A stretch of 64,000 bases of DNA from Lactococcus nasutitermitis (GTDB taxonomy: Bacteria > Bacillota > Bacilli > Lactobacillales > Streptococcaceae): the NCBI RefSeq assembly GCF_018403765.1, contig NZ_BOVQ01000003.1, positions 62,001 through 126,000 on the forward strand, read 5' to 3'. Of this stretch, positions 18,260 to 27,454 are shown in pieces; within the stretch, counting starts at the first letter, position 1, and every line of letters starts with the position of its first letter. The notes beneath the pieces were generated by a model that saw only the letters and a program-made list of their open reading frames with translations, was not told where the DNA came from and did no database searches. Both the position numbers and the translations under genes were made by a program.

Positions 18260-18589
18260 TTAGTCATCATAATCTGGTGCCAAATCTGCTGAATATGTCG
18301 CATCAGCAAGCGCTTTGCGCGCCACTTGATGTTCCACATAAACGATTAATTCGTCATAGAAACTTTCATCAATCTTTGCACTAAACGCACGGTCAAAGCT
18401 CCGTTTTTTCTTCGCCAGAGCCGCTTCTTGATTTGACAAAGCGATGTAAGCACCGTGTCCGTGCGCTTTCCCAGTTGGGTCAATCGAAATCTCGCCTTCT
18501 TTTGTGAAAGCAATTCTCAAAAGTTCTTTCTTAGGAAAATTTTCGCCAGATACTAACGACTTTCGCATTGGAATTTTTTTCTGTTTCAT
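18260..18589 (-). CDS. ylxR: YlxR (DUF448) RNA-binding/RNase P-modulating protein
   Basis: 109-residue YlxR-family protein. The N-terminus KQKKIPMRKSLVSGENFPKKELLRI and the central GKAHGHGAYIAL (family G-R-G-A-Y, here with His in place of Arg) are characteristic. YlxR proteins are small basic proteins; a homologue has been reported to affect RNase P, which is family knowledge rather than something seen here. The ATG at 18589 has a GAGGA site. It lies between nusA and ylxQ. Confidence 0.93.
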   Translation of the reverse strand: MKQKKIPMRKSLVSGENFPKKELLRIAFTKEGEISIDPTGKAHGHGAYIALSNQEAALAKKKRSFDRAFSAKIDESFYDELIVYVEHQVARKALADATYSADLAPDYDD

Positions 18590-18616
18590 AAAAAATCCTC
18601 AATTCTCTGTTTCATA

Positions 18617-18641
18617 TTTTTTGACAATTTTGTCAAAAATA
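18617..18641. repeat. Dispersed palindrome copy (core 18623-18634)
   Basis: TTTTTTGACAATTTTGTCAAAAAT in the nusA-ylxR gap within the operon, so any terminator effect would be partial. Confidence 0.8.
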
Positions 18642-18655
18642 ATAAATCAGAAATT

Positions 18656-19813
18656 TTATTCTACATTTTCGTCAGATACTTCTGCGTTGACTTCCTCAGC
18701 TGATTCTGCGACTTCAATTTCTTCAATAATCACATCATCTTCTGGAAGTTCATCTGCACCATCTTCAATAATATAATCATCCACATTAAATTCATCAGCA
18801 GATTTGATATCAATCTTACAATTCGTTACATGAGCCGCCAAGCGTACATTCTGTCCACGTTTACCAATCGCAAGTGATAACTGATCTTTCGCGACAACAG
18901 CAAGCGCTGCACCATCTTCTGTAATCAATACTTGCTCAATCCGCGCAGGTTTCAAAGCATTTGCCACAAGCGTTGCTTTATCTTTTGAATACTCGATAAT
19001 GTCCATCTTTTCGCCAGATAATTCACGGATAATTCCTTGAATACGCGCCCCTTTTGCACCGACCATTGTTCCGATAGCATCAACATTTGCATCATGACTT
19101 TCTACAATGACTTTTGCTCTGTCACCAGCGTCACGCGCAATATTGATAATCTCAACCGTCCCGTCAAATACTTCAGGAATTTCTTTTTCAAACAAACGTT
19201 TCAACATCTCTGGAGCTGTCCGTGAAATGAAAACACGTGTTCCTTTTGGTGTCAAAATAACATCTGTCACATAAACTTTCACGCGGTCACCAACATGGAA
19301 ACGTTCTTGCGGAATTTGGTCTTTTTTCGTGAGCAGTGCATCGACACGACCAAGATTGACATAAACCGCACGGTTATCGACTTTTTCAACCGTTCCTGTG
19401 ATGATTTCATCTCTATAACGATTGTATTCATTATAAATGATTGTACGTTCTTCTTCACGCATTTTCTGCATGATGACTTGCTTTGCAGCACCAGCAGCTG
19501 TACGAGCAAAATCTTTTGGCTTTTCCTCAAACATGATTTTATCGCCGATTTCATAGTGAGGATTTAGCTCCATCGCATCTTCCAGCGAAATTTCTAAACG
19601 ACTATCAAAGACTTCATCAACCACTTCACGCGTTGAATAGACATTAAAGTTACCTTTTTTCTCATCAAAAATAACTTTAACATTTTGCGCTTGACCATAT
19701 TGACGTTTGTAAGCCGCCGTAATCGCCTGTTCAATCGCTTCAATCACGATTTCAGGTTTAATTCCTTTTTGTTCTTCCAGCATTTCAAATGCGTTCAGCA
19801 TTTCTTTGCTCAT
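18656..19813 (-). CDS. nusA: Transcription termination/antitermination factor NusA
   Basis: Binds RNA polymerase and nascent RNA to modulate pausing and termination. 385 residues from MSKEMLNAFEMLEEQKGI, the normal NusA start; the frame stays open for 22 further codons upstream without support. Seen: the N-terminal domain (about 1-125), an S1 domain with TGTVEKVDNRAVYVNLG near 135-150, KH domains (GACVGAKG-type motif read here as IGTMVGAKGARIQGI) and an acidic tail. The site before the ATG is only GTGAG. It follows rimP in the operon. Confidence 0.97.
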   Translation of the reverse strand: MSKEMLNAFEMLEEQKGIKPEIVIEAIEQAITAAYKRQYGQAQNVKVIFDEKKGNFNVYSTREVVDEVFDSRLEISLEDAMELNPHYEIGDKIMFEEKPKDFARTAAGAAKQVIMQKMREEERTIIYNEYNRYRDEIITGTVEKVDNRAVYVNLGRVDALLTKKDQIPQERFHVGDRVKVYVTDVILTPKGTRVFISRTAPEMLKRLFEKEIPEVFDGTVEIINIARDAGDRAKVIVESHDANVDAIGTMVGAKGARIQGIIRELSGEKMDIIEYSKDKATLVANALKPARIEQVLITEDGAALAVVAKDQLSLAIGKRGQNVRLAAHVTNCKIDIKSADEFNVDDYIIEDGADELPEDDVIIEEIEVAESAEEVNAEVSDENVE

Positions 19814-19926
19814 TGTTGTTCTCACTTTCTTCTGTAGAAATTTCATTATTGTCTTTGGACAATTTTCTAATAACGACACCTCGTCTCGCCACTAGAAAAT
19901 TATCCAATCAACGATTTTTTGCTCAA

Positions 19927-20400
19927 TTAAAATTTAACCAAAGTAGTTGCTTTAGAAATCTTATCCAGCGGGATTTCAACGCTCTTATGACGTGTCTTAT
20001 CAAGAACATCCAAAGTAATCACTTCATCATTTACCTTGACAATATCTCCCGTAAATTCCTTTTCCCCAGCAATCTTTTGATAAAGTTTAATCAAAACAAA
20101 GGCACCAAGTGCATTTTCAAAATCAGCCAACTTCTTTAAAGGACGTTCTGCACCGGGACTTACAACCTCTAACATATAGCCTTCACTCGGAAATGGGTCA
20201 GGTGAGATTTTGTCCAATAGTGGCGAAATAATCTCACTCAGATTGGCTGTATCTTCTATACTCACACCATCAACCTTATCAATCACTACGCGCAAAATAA
20301 AATCTTGTCCCAACTTTTCCCATTCCACATCAACCAGCTCAACATCTTCCGGCAAATAAGGCTCAATGAAAGTTTCAACAACTTTTGTAATTTCTTCCAT
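19927..20400 (-). CDS. rimP: Ribosome maturation factor RimP
   Basis: Assists 30S subunit maturation. The 157-residue protein has the family signatures EPYLPEDVELVDVEWEK, LRVVIDK, DPFPSEGYMLEVVSPGAERPLK and a C-terminal SH3-like domain. The ATG at 20400 has an AAAGGAGA site. First gene of the operon with nusA; its leader holds a strong hairpin whose 3' arm could pair with this ribosome site. Confidence 0.97.
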   Translation of the reverse strand: MEEITKVVETFIEPYLPEDVELVDVEWEKLGQDFILRVVIDKVDGVSIEDTANLSEIISPLLDKISPDPFPSEGYMLEVVSPGAERPLKKLADFENALGAFVLIKLYQKIAGEKEFTGDIVKVNDEVITLDVLDKTRHKSVEIPLDKISKATTLVKF

Positions 20401-20441
20401 ATCATTCTCCTTTCATTTTTTCAATTAAAAATACATAAGAG

Positions 20442-20467
20442 AAGGAGCGTCCTTGCGAACGCTCCTT
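20442..20467 (-). promoter_or_regulatory. Leader hairpin upstream of rimP
   Basis: Minus strand AAGGAGCGT-8 bases-ACGCTCCTT, a 9-bp perfect stem about 40 bases before the rimP start. The 3' arm CGCTCCTT is also complementary to the rimP Shine-Dalgarno AAAGGAG, so two folds are possible, one hiding the ribosome site. No long U run follows, so it is not a clear terminator. Confidence 0.6.
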
Positions 20468-20491
20468 TCTAATTAATTTTTATTTAAATTC

Positions 20492-20520
20492 ATTATATAC
20501 CAAAAACTTGCACTTGTCAA
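20492..20520 (-). promoter_or_regulatory. Consensus promoter of the rimP-nusA-infB operon
   Basis: Perfect -35 TTGACA (20515-20520) and -10 TATAAT (20492-20497) with a 17-base spacer on the minus strand. The transcript would start near 20485, giving a leader of about 85 bases. Confidence 0.9.
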
Positions 20521-20555
20521 GGATTATTTTTTAATAAATAAATTTATTTTCATCC

Positions 20556-20584
20556 TTGAAAAATCAAAGTCCGAAGCGTAAAAT
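20556..20584 (+). promoter_or_regulatory. Promoter of lrgAB
   Basis: -35 TTGAAA (20556-20561), 17-base spacer, -10 TAAAAT (20579-20584). It is divergent from the rimP promoter, and the -35 boxes are 35 bases apart. Confidence 0.65.
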
Positions 20585-20621
20585 AGAAAATGTTTTAAAA
20601 TAATTAAGGATATTAACTATT

Positions 20622-21011
20622 ATGAAAATTTATATGCAATTATTGTTCATTCTTTTGTTTTCCTTTATTGGGGAAATCATCTCTGACGGCCTGCATCTTC
20701 CAGTTCCTGGACCTATTATCGGAATGCTTCTTCTTTTTCTTTCCTTGCAATTCAAAATTTTGGAATTTCGTCATGTTGATGAAGTCGGAAGTTTTTTAAT
20801 CAATAATATGACCATTCTTTTTCTGCCTGCTGGTGTAGGAATTATGGCAAAATGGTCACTCATTTCTCATTTTTGGCTCCAAATCTTAGTTATTGTTCTC
20901 GTCGCTCTAATTGTCAATATGCTCGTTTTAGGCAAACTCATGCAATTTATCAAAGTCAAATTTGAAGGCGATTATACTGCACCAGAATTACAAAAAAAGG
21001 AGGAAGATTAA
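20622..21011 (+). CDS. lrgA: LrgA/CidA-family holin-like protein
   Basis: 129-residue membrane protein of the CidA/LrgA family with four hydrophobic segments (about 5-20, 28-45, 60-78 and 85-108). The family motif LPVPGPIIGMLLLFLSL is at about 26-42. These proteins act with LrgB partners in murein hydrolase control, programmed lysis or pyruvate uptake; which role applies here is unknown. The ATG follows AAGGAT at a long spacing. It stops immediately before lrgB (TAA then ATG), so the two form an operon divergent from rimP. Confidence 0.93.
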   Translation: MKIYMQLLFILLFSFIGEIISDGLHLPVPGPIIGMLLLFLSLQFKILEFRHVDEVGSFLINNMTILFLPAGVGIMAKWSLISHFWLQILVIVLVALIVNMLVLGKLMQFIKVKFEGDYTAPELQKKEED

Positions 21012-21710
21012 ATGAATGCACTCACAGCGAACCCGCTTTTTGGCCTAGTTCTCACACTTCTTGTCTTTATGGCTGGTGTTCGGATTAATGAAAGTATCCG
21101 TAAACCTTTCACAAATCCACTTCTTTTTTCGACAATCGTGATTATTCTTATTCTTGTGCTCGCAAAAATTCCCTATAAGAACTACTATAACGGCGGAAGT
21201 ATTTTAAATGACTTAATCGGACCCTCAACTGTAGCGCTTGGTATTCCGCTTTACAAAACTTTTCATCTGATGCGCCATCATGCGCGGTCGATTGTGATTT
21301 CGATTAGTATCGCAGCCGTGATAAATACTGTGATTACTGCACTTCTAGCGAAATTTTTTGGTTTATCAAAACTTGCTTCCTTATCAATTTTTCCAAAATC
21401 AGTCACAACAGCGATGGCAATGGGAATTTCTGATAAAATGCACGGTGTGGAGCAGATTACAGTCGTCGTCGTTGTCGCAACAGGTATTCTAACTAGTGTT
21501 TTTGCTGGCCCACTTCTTAAACTTTTCCGAATTAAAGACCCTGTTGCTCAGGGAGTTACACTTGGCGGGACAGGACACGCAGTTGGTACTGGAACAGCGA
21601 TTGAGCTAGGAAAAGTTCAAGGTGCGATGGCCGCTTTATCTATTGGTGTGACTGGGATTGTTTATGTTGTTGTCGCGCCGATTGTCGCACAACTTATTTT
21701 AGGTTATTAG
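21012..21710 (+). CDS. lrgB: LrgB/CidB-family membrane protein
   Basis: 232-residue polytopic partner of LrgA. The family signatures YNGGSILNDLIGPSTVALGIPLYK and FPKSVTTAMAMGIS are clear, and GGTGHAVGTGTAIELG closes the core. The start follows the lrgA stop directly with AGGAGG in the end of lrgA. A strong terminator follows at 21731-21763. In streptococci the pair is linked to pyruvate handling and lysis; the sequence alone does not settle this. Confidence 0.94.
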   Translation: MNALTANPLFGLVLTLLVFMAGVRINESIRKPFTNPLLFSTIVIILILVLAKIPYKNYYNGGSILNDLIGPSTVALGIPLYKTFHLMRHHARSIVISISIAAVINTVITALLAKFFGLSKLASLSIFPKSVTTAMAMGISDKMHGVEQITVVVVVATGILTSVFAGPLLKLFRIKDPVAQGVTLGGTGHAVGTGTAIELGKVQGAMAALSIGVTGIVYVVVAPIVAQLILGY

Positions 21711-21730
21711 TAGCTCATCAATAAAATCAG

Positions 21731-21763
21731 AAAACGAATGGTATGTATAAGACCATTCGTTTT
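21731..21763 (+). terminator. Terminator of lrgAB
   Basis: AAAACGAATGGT-9 bases-ACCATTCGTTTT, a 12-bp perfect stem followed by TCTTTT. It works for both directions, since der converges from the right. Confidence 0.85.
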
Positions 21764-21781
21764 CTTTTGGGAGTAAATGTA

Positions 21782-21824
21782 CCAAAGGTAAGGAGCCTTT
21801 GGAATGAAAAATTTTAAGGAATAA
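21782..21824 (+). other. Small hairpin and six-codon frame after lrgAB
   Basis: CCAAAGG-7 bases-CCTTTGG (21782-21802) holds AAGGAG in its loop and is followed by ATG AAA AAT TTT AAG GAA TAA. It may be a remnant or the distal half of the der terminator. No function can be assigned. Confidence 0.25.
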
Positions 21825-21877
21825 ATATATTATACACTACATTTTTAAATCTGCAATGCAATATGCAATTATTTTTT

Positions 21878-23188
21878 TTATTTTCTTTTTCTGGCAATCA
21901 TGTGAATCGGTGTTCCTTCAAAAACAAAGGCTTTACGTATTTGATTTTCCAAAAAACGCATATAACTAAAGTGCATCAATTCTTCTTCATTGACAAAAAC
22001 GACAAATGTTGGTGGCTTCACCGCAACTTGTGTCGCATAGAAAATCTTGAGACGTTTTCCTTTGTCTGTCGGTGTTGGATTGATTGCGACAGCATCCATA
22101 ATCACATCATTTAAGATCGAACTTGAAATTCGCAGATTTTGTGAATGGTGAATTTCTTTGATGATATCTGGTAATTTGCCCAAACGTTGTCCTGTTTTTG
22201 CAGAAATATAAACAATCGGCGCATAATCAAGGAATTTGAATTTATTTCTGATATTTTCCTCGAATTTTTTCATGGTATCATTGTCTTTTTCAAGTGTGTC
22301 CCATTTATTGACGACGATGACAATTCCTTTTCCTGCTTCATGAGCGAAACCTGCAATACGCATATCATAGTCGCGAATGCCTTCTTCCGCATTGATAACC
22401 ATGAGAACAATCTCACTTCTGTCAATCGCTCGCATCGCTCGCATAACTGAGTATTTCTCAGTATTTTCATAGACTTTACCTGATTTACGCAAGCCCGCCG
22501 TGTCAATCATCAGAAATTCTTGACCTTCTGGGTCAACAAAATGCGTATCAATCGCATCACGTGTTGTTCCAGCGATTGGGCTGGCAATGACACGGTCTTC
22601 TCCAAGCATTGCATTTATCAAACTTGACTTTCCAACATTTGGACGACCAATCAGGCTGAACTTAATCAAATCAGGATTTTCAGGTTCATTATCTTCTGGA
22701 AGATTGGCAACAATCGCATCTAACACATCTCCTGTCCCAATCCCGTGAACAGCGCTGACTGGATAAGGTTCGCCAAGTCCAAGACTGTAAAAATCAAAGA
22801 TTTCTAAACGACGTTCGGGATTATCGACTTTATTGACCACGAGAATGATTGGCTTATCGCTCCGATAGAGAATTTGCGCGACAGCTTCATCAGCGTCTGT
22901 AATTCCTGTCTCACCATCAACGACAGCGACAATCACGTCGGCTTCGTTCATCGCGATTTCAGCTTGCGCGCGGATTTCAGTCATGAAAGGTTCATCTGAA
23001 AGCTCGATACCACCTGTATCAATAATTGAAAATTTCTTAGTCAACCATTCGCTCGTCGCATAAATTCTGTCGCGCGTTACACCCGGTGTGTCCTCAACGA
23101 TGGAAATTCGTTCTCCTGCGAGACGGTTGAAAATGGTTGATTTGCCAACGTTCGGACGTCCGACGATAGCAACTGTTGGTAAACTCAT
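21878..23188 (-). CDS. der: Ribosome biogenesis GTPase Der (EngA)
   Basis: Double GTPase needed for 50S assembly. The 436-residue protein has two G domains: the first with GRPNVGKST at 9-17 and NKVD, the second with GRPNVGKSS near 180 and NKWD, then a C-terminal KH-like domain. The ribosome site is weak (AGAAAG) before the ATG at 23188. It is the last gene of a minus-strand run including dnaI and the nitroreductase, separated from them by a 217-base gap that holds two palindrome copies. Confidence 0.97.
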   Translation of the reverse strand: MSLPTVAIVGRPNVGKSTIFNRLAGERISIVEDTPGVTRDRIYATSEWLTKKFSIIDTGGIELSDEPFMTEIRAQAEIAMNEADVIVAVVDGETGITDADEAVAQILYRSDKPIILVVNKVDNPERRLEIFDFYSLGLGEPYPVSAVHGIGTGDVLDAIVANLPEDNEPENPDLIKFSLIGRPNVGKSSLINAMLGEDRVIASPIAGTTRDAIDTHFVDPEGQEFLMIDTAGLRKSGKVYENTEKYSVMRAMRAIDRSEIVLMVINAEEGIRDYDMRIAGFAHEAGKGIVIVVNKWDTLEKDNDTMKKFEENIRNKFKFLDYAPIVYISAKTGQRLGKLPDIIKEIHHSQNLRISSSILNDVIMDAVAINPTPTDKGKRLKIFYATQVAVKPPTFVVFVNEEELMHFSYMRFLENQIRKAFVFEGTPIHMIARKRK

Positions 23189-23243
23189 ATTTTTTTACTT
23201 TCTGTTTAACTTGCCATGATTTTTGACAAGTTTTCTTATGAAA

Positions 23244-23330
23244 TTTTTTGACAAAACTGCCACTCGACTTGTGGCTTTAGCCACTTAGCGAGAGTGGATA
23301 CCAGAAAGCCTAGCTTTTCGGTGTCAAAAA
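23244..23330. repeat. Dispersed palindrome interrupted by a 64-base hairpin module
   Basis: The arms read TTTTTTGACAAAACTG (to 23259) and TCAAAAATT (from 23324); removing 23260-23323 restores a perfect copy. The insert folds as CCACTC...GAGTGG enclosing GTGGC-TTTA-GCCAC, then GAAAGC-CTA-GCTTTTC. A TG is repeated at the junctions. Confidence 0.6.
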
Positions 23331-23370
23331 TTATTTTTACTGATTTTTTTGTCTTTTTTGTTATAAAATT

Positions 23371-23391
23371 TTTTTGACAGAACTGTCAAAA
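23371..23391. terminator. Palindrome copy after the nitroreductase gene (core 23376-23387)
   Basis: TTTTTGACAG-AA-CTGTCAAAA followed by T/A runs, 15 bases downstream of the nitroreductase stop on the minus strand. A plausible terminator. Confidence 0.7.
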
Positions 23392-23405
23392 TATTTTTAT
23401 GATAA

Positions 23406-24131
23406 TCACAGAAGTTTTTTCTTTTTCAGATTTTCTGTGGAAGATGGATTTTCTGCTTGTCCCCATTGGTCAACCAAGCGACTTGACCATGTGCTGCCAA
23501 TGCGTCTTGCACCTGCATAATCATCTTGAACTTTATCATATTCTTTGATAACTTCTTGCGATTGCTCAATGTATTTTTCAGGAAAAACAACAGCTTCGTA
23601 AGGCAAACGAGGTTTGACATCATTAAGTCGCGCAGGTTTTCCAAGAGCAATTCCAAAAAGTGGATAAGTGTAATTTGGCAAATTCAACACATCAGAAATT
23701 TCCTCAGATTGGTCACGAATAAGTCCAATCATAACACCACCGTAGCCCAGACTTTCTGCTGCCAGAAGGACATTTTCTGCGGCAACAGAAGCATCTACAG
23801 ACGAAATCAGTAAACTCTCAATCCCAGCCGGCTGAAAATCGCCGCCGTTGAGCGCAACACCTTTTTCTGCGCGGTTCATATCGCCCACGAAAACCAAATA
23901 ATGTGAACAATTTTTAATCGCCTTTTGCGGTTGATAATGAAAAATTGCCTCTTTTTGCTCCTGACTTTTCACAACAATAATTGAATAAGACTGGAAATTT
24001 TTCCAGTTAGAAGCAGCTCGTCCAGCTTCTATCAGTGTTTTGACAGTTTCGTCAGAAAGTTTTTCCTCCGTAAAATTGCGTACAGATGTATGTTTCATCA
24101 TCAAATTTATTGTTTCATTTTGCTCAGTCAT
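23406..24131 (-). CDS. NADPH-dependent flavin nitroreductase (NfrA-like)
   Basis: 241-residue flavoprotein of the oxygen-insensitive nitroreductase / FMN reductase family. The N-terminal NLMMKHTSVRNFTEEKLSDE, AGRAASNWKNFQSYSIIVV and the C-terminal ARRIGSTWSSRLVDQWG are typical of the NfrA subgroup. It reduces FMN or nitro compounds with NAD(P)H; the physiological substrate is unknown. The ATG at 24131 overlaps the end of dnaI by 8 bases, with AAGGAG 12 bases upstream inside dnaI. A degenerate palindrome (24042-24053) lies in the coding sequence. Confidence 0.9.
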   Translation of the reverse strand: MTEQNETINLMMKHTSVRNFTEEKLSDETVKTLIEAGRAASNWKNFQSYSIIVVKSQEQKEAIFHYQPQKAIKNCSHYLVFVGDMNRAEKGVALNGGDFQPAGIESLLISSVDASVAAENVLLAAESLGYGGVMIGLIRDQSEEISDVLNLPNYTYPLFGIALGKPARLNDVKPRLPYEAVVFPEKYIEQSQEVIKEYDKVQDDYAGARRIGSTWSSRLVDQWGQAENPSSTENLKKKKLL

Positions 24132-25005
24132 GTCTGCGATTGGCTCCTTCTAATCTTATTTCTTTTGACAGATATTTAATCCGCTCCATTACCCGTTTTG
24201 CTGGCCAAATATCTTCCACTTTTTTCGTTTCTGCAAGATGTTGCTCTAGCTCTGCCATTGTCAAGTTTGATGTGAAAAATGTTGGCAAATTTCCTTGCAT
24301 TCTATGCTGCAAAATAACCTGCAAAACACCATCACGATACCAGCTATTATTCATTTCCGCGCCAATATCGTCCAATACCAGTACTTGCGCTTTTTTCAGT
24401 TCATTGTTCCAAGTATTGACATTATCAAAAGTCAACTCAGATACAAAAGTTGGATAATGCACTAAAAACGTAGAAATATCACGCTTTGCCAGCTCATTTG
24501 CCATCGCCGCCATGATATAAGATTTTCCCACACCAAAATCGCCATAAACATAGAGCCCACTTTCCTTTTCAGGGTTATGAATGAAATCATTGATTGCCTC
24601 AATCAGACGATACTGACTGTCATTGCTAATCACAACATCTTTCGGATTGTACAAATCAATCTTCTTCAACTCTTTAGGCAAGCCAATCACTTGAACACGC
24701 TTAAGCAAACTTGCATTTGCCTGTCGCTCCGCCAATTCTTGCGTCGTTTGATAAGAAACATCCGCATAACCGTGATTCATAATGAGTTCCGGCTCATAGC
24801 CTGCGCCGTTAAACTTACTCTGCTCGCGCACAAATTCGTAGAACTTTGAATAACTCCGCTGTATCTCATCTTCCGTCATTTTATGCTGCGCAATAAAGGC
24901 CTGAACTTCCGGATTTTTCATGGTTTCTGCGACAAGCGCATCAAAATTTTCACGACTGCCTCGACTTTCTGCGCGCTGTTTTAAAATATCACTGATAGAT
25001 TCCAT
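24124..25005 (-). CDS. dnaI: Primosomal protein DnaI (helicase loader)
   Basis: AAA+ ATPase that loads the replicative helicase at origins and restart sites. The 293-residue protein has an N-terminal helicase-interaction region (1-110) and an AAA+ core with Walker A GDFGVGKS near 160 and Walker B VLVLDDIGAE near 220. The ATG at 25005 has AAAGGAG. It follows dnaB (DnaB/DnaD-type) by 24 bases and overlaps the nitroreductase gene. Confidence 0.96.
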   Translation of the reverse strand: MESISDILKQRAESRGSRENFDALVAETMKNPEVQAFIAQHKMTEDEIQRSYSKFYEFVREQSKFNGAGYEPELIMNHGYADVSYQTTQELAERQANASLLKRVQVIGLPKELKKIDLYNPKDVVISNDSQYRLIEAINDFIHNPEKESGLYVYGDFGVGKSYIMAAMANELAKRDISTFLVHYPTFVSELTFDNVNTWNNELKKAQVLVLDDIGAEMNNSWYRDGVLQVILQHRMQGNLPTFFTSNLTMAELEQHLAETKKVEDIWPAKRVMERIKYLSKEIRLEGANRRHD

Positions 25006-25029
25006 TTTTCTCCTTTCCGTTGTCAGCCC

Positions 25030-26187
25030 TTATTTTGAGCCATTTTCTCGCATTTTTTTCTGCAATTCTGCAAATTTCGCTTGTGCTTCTTCACTTGTAT
25101 TTTCCACATAATTTGCGGACGACCATTCTGGCGCTTTTTTAACTAATTTAGCTGCTGCTTTTGGCTTGGTTATCGCTTTTTCTTGCACTTTTTGATTCCG
25201 TTCCAAAATCCGTGTGACTGCCGCTTCTGCTGTGACAACTTTGTGCCGCAACCAATCATTTGCCACAGTATTCACAAAGTTTGATGTCAATGTTGGATTT
25301 TTTTGTTGTACCAAAACATAATGAATCAGGATATTTTGCACTTCATCAGTCAAATTTTGTTTTGACAGAACTGTCAAAAGTTTTTTCTCATCATTTGAAG
25401 CAAATCCACCTACTTCTTGCTTGATTTTTATCAAAAATTCAGCAGGTTTCACTGATTTACTCACAACAATCAAATCCTGAAAAGCCTTAGGAAATACTGA
25501 CAAAGCTGGAATTGGCTCCGCTTGCCCTGATAATTGTCTTGTTGTCGCCGTCAAATTTATCGTTAAATCAGCATTTGCCGTTGTCTCAACAACCTTAAAC
25601 AACTCATACCAATTTAGCTCAAATTTTTCAGCTAAAGAATAAATCATCAAACTTTCCTGATTTTCATCCGAAAAAGTCAACTTTTGTCGCGCCATCAAAG
25701 CTTTGAAAGCCTCCATATTGAATGTCTCTTTTTTGACAGAACTGTCAAAAACCTCATCAAACTTCAATTTATAGACTTCATGAAATTTACGCGAAATATT
25801 TTGCCCCTGCGGTTTTTGATAACCAGCCAAAGCCACGACACGACTTTCCCCAATCCGCGAAATCAACAACTGTTTATAAAAATCATCTGCCATAAAATCA
25901 TCAAAACTCAAAGGACTTTTCAATTCAAAAAACAAATCCGGATGATTATCATAAACAGCAAGCAAATCCAAAGCAGACAGCTTATCCAGCGCTTCAATGA
26001 AAGGATTTAACCCCATATTCAAATACTCTAAAAAATGAGAAATTTTCCCCGAAGAAAAGACACGTAAAAGTTGATACAGCGCAAATGCTTCATGTCCAAC
26101 AATCGGTAAATAGAGCAAAGTAAAAACCTCAGCATCAAAACTGGTTTTCCCACGATTAACAATCGTAAACGTATCTCTTGCTCTCAT
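25030..26187 (-). CDS. dnaB: Replication initiation/membrane attachment protein DnaB (Firmicute type)
   Basis: 385-residue DnaB of the Bacillus type, not the helicase. It acts with DnaD and DnaI in helicase loading. An N-terminal winged-helix-like domain is followed by DnaD-like helical repeats, and the C-terminus has KKAPEWSSANYVENTSEEAQAKFAELQKKMRE, the usual YxxxI-like end. The ATG at 26187 has GAGGATGAG. Two dispersed palindrome copies lie inside the gene: 25364-25375 encoding LTVLSK and 25735-25746 encoding FDSSVK. It lies between nrdR and dnaI, the conserved arrangement. Confidence 0.93.
   Translation of the reverse strand: MRARDTFTIVNRGKTSFDAEVFTLLYLPIVGHEAFALYQLLRVFSSGKISHFLEYLNMGLNPFIEALDKLSALDLLAVYDNHPDLFFELKSPLSFDDFMADDFYKQLLISRIGESRVVALAGYQKPQGQNISRKFHEVYKLKFDEVFDSSVKKETFNMEAFKALMARQKLTFSDENQESLMIYSLAEKFELNWYELFKVVETTANADLTINLTATTRQLSGQAEPIPALSVFPKAFQDLIVVSKSVKPAEFLIKIKQEVGGFASNDEKKLLTVLSKQNLTDEVQNILIHYVLVQQKNPTLTSNFVNTVANDWLRHKVVTAEAAVTRILERNQKVQEKAITKPKAAAKLVKKAPEWSSANYVENTSEEAQAKFAELQKKMRENGSK
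25361..25379. repeat. Dispersed palindrome copy in dnaB (core 25364-25375)
   Basis: TTTGACAG-AA-CTGTCAAAA, encoding LTVLSK on the minus strand. Confidence 0.8.
25730..25751. repeat. Dispersed palindrome copy in dnaB (core 25735-25746)
   Basis: TTTTTGACAG-AA-CTGTCAAAAA, encoding FDSSVK on the minus strand, the same peptide as in serC. Confidence 0.85.
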
Positions 26188-26217
26188 ATTTTTCTCATCC
26201 TCTTAAAATCAACACAT

Positions 26218-26667
26218 TTAATTCTTATTTGTAAAATTCTTCAACAGCTCTTCCAATTCACTCACATCCTTGAAAGAACGATAAACACTGGCAAAACGCA
26301 CATAAGTTATATCATCCAAATTCGCTAATTCATCCATCACGAAAGCACCAATCTCATCAGATTTCACTTCATTTGTATCAAGTTGACGAATTCTTTGCTC
26401 TACACGCGCGACAATTTTCTCAATATCCTCGCTTGAAACTGGACGTTTATAGGCACTTCGCACCAACCCACGCACAATTTTCTCCCGATTAAAAGGCTCA
26501 CGTTTATCATCTTTTTTAATTACCAACAAGGGCATTTCTTCAATTCGCTCAAAAGTCGTAAAACGATTGCCACAGCTTTCGCAAACACGACGACGACGAA
26601 TTGCATTATCAGCCTGTCTCGAATCAACAACTCGAGAATCTTCTGATTGACATTTTGGACAACGCAT
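26218..26667 (-). CDS. nrdR: Transcriptional repressor NrdR
   Basis: ATP/dATP-sensing repressor of ribonucleotide reductase genes. 149 residues from [17 protein letters not shown], chosen since GGAG lies 7 bases upstream; the ATG two codons earlier is too close to it. A zinc ribbon (CPKC ... CESC) occupies residues 3-34, followed by the ATP-cone domain ([20 protein letters not shown]). It lies directly upstream of dnaB and dnaI on the same strand, as in many Firmicutes. Confidence 0.97.
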   Translation of the reverse strand: MRCPKCQSEDSRVVDSRQADNAIRRRRVCESCGNRFTTFERIEEMPLLVIKKDDKREPFNREKIVRGLVRSAYKRPVSSEDIEKIVARVEQRIRQLDTNEVKSDEIGAFVMDELANLDDITYVRFASVYRSFKDVSELEELLKNFTNKN

Positions 26668-26706
26668 TCTCATGCTCCTCTCATATTTAATTCATTTTGG
26701 TTCACA

Positions 26707-27357
26707 TTATTTTTCTTGAAATTTTGCTTCCAAGCGGTAGATAACCTGTCCCTTCGACGAAAATTTTTCCTCATATTCCGTCATCACATTGACCTGAGAA
26801 AATTCCTCATCAGCATGCAAATCCAACCAAACCTGCTTCAAAGTCATTCCATAATTTGTCAAAGAAACCAAAGAATACTCAAACAAACCACGATTATCCG
26901 TTTTGAAATGAACTTCTCCTCCAGAAGGCAAAATCCGCTCATAAGTTGCTAAAAATGACTTGTAAGTCAAGCGACGTTTCTCATGACGATTTTTAGGCCA
27001 AGGGTCAGAGAAATTCAGATAAATCTGAGCCACTTCTCCATCTTCAAAATATTCCGTCAGCGCTGCACCATCTACAAGCATCATCTGAACATTCGGCAAA
27101 TTTGCCTCCAAAGCCTTATCTAGCGCATAGGACAACACCGAAAGTTGCATATCAATCGCAATATAATTAATCTCAGGATGTTGCGCCGCCATTCCTGTAA
27201 TGAAACCTCCTTTTCCACAACCCACCTCAATGTGGATAGGATGATTATTCCCAAAACGTTCCGCCCAGCGTCCCTTAAAATCCACTGGATTTTCCACTAC
27301 AATATGCGTGTTTTCCTGCAAATGCTCTGGCGCACCTTTACGATATTTAACCCGCAT
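26707..27357 (-). CDS. trmB: tRNA (guanine-N7-)-methyltransferase TrmB
   Basis: SAM-dependent enzyme making m7G46 in tRNA. The 216-residue protein has the SAM-binding [14 protein letters not shown] near 45-58, the family signature [16 protein letters not shown] near 115-130 and a C-terminal [11 protein letters not shown]. The ATG at 27357 has AAAGGAG. It is downstream of ccrZ, the same pairing as in pneumococcus, though a hairpin lies between the two genes. Confidence 0.97.
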   Translation of the reverse strand: MRVKYRKGAPEHLQENTHIVVENPVDFKGRWAERFGNNHPIHIEVGCGKGGFITGMAAQHPEINYIAIDMQLSVLSYALDKALEANLPNVQMMLVDGAALTEYFEDGEVAQIYLNFSDPWPKNRHEKRRLTYKSFLATYERILPSGGEVHFKTDNRGLFEYSLVSLTNYGMTLKQVWLDLHADEEFSQVNVMTEYEEKFSSKGQVIYRLEAKFQEK

Positions 27358-27426
27358 TTTTTCTCCTTTTTTTCTAATACAATTTTAACATAAACACTTA
27401 TCCCAAGTATTTCCAAAAACTGAAAA

Positions 27427-27451
27427 ATGAGAAGGTTCCCCTTCTCTCATG
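27427..27451. terminator. Hairpin between ccrZ and trmB
   Basis: ATGAGAAGG-TTCC-CCTTCTCTCAT, a stem with one bulged base and A-rich flank. It could end the ccrZ transcript. Confidence 0.6.
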
Positions 27452-27454
27452 ATT

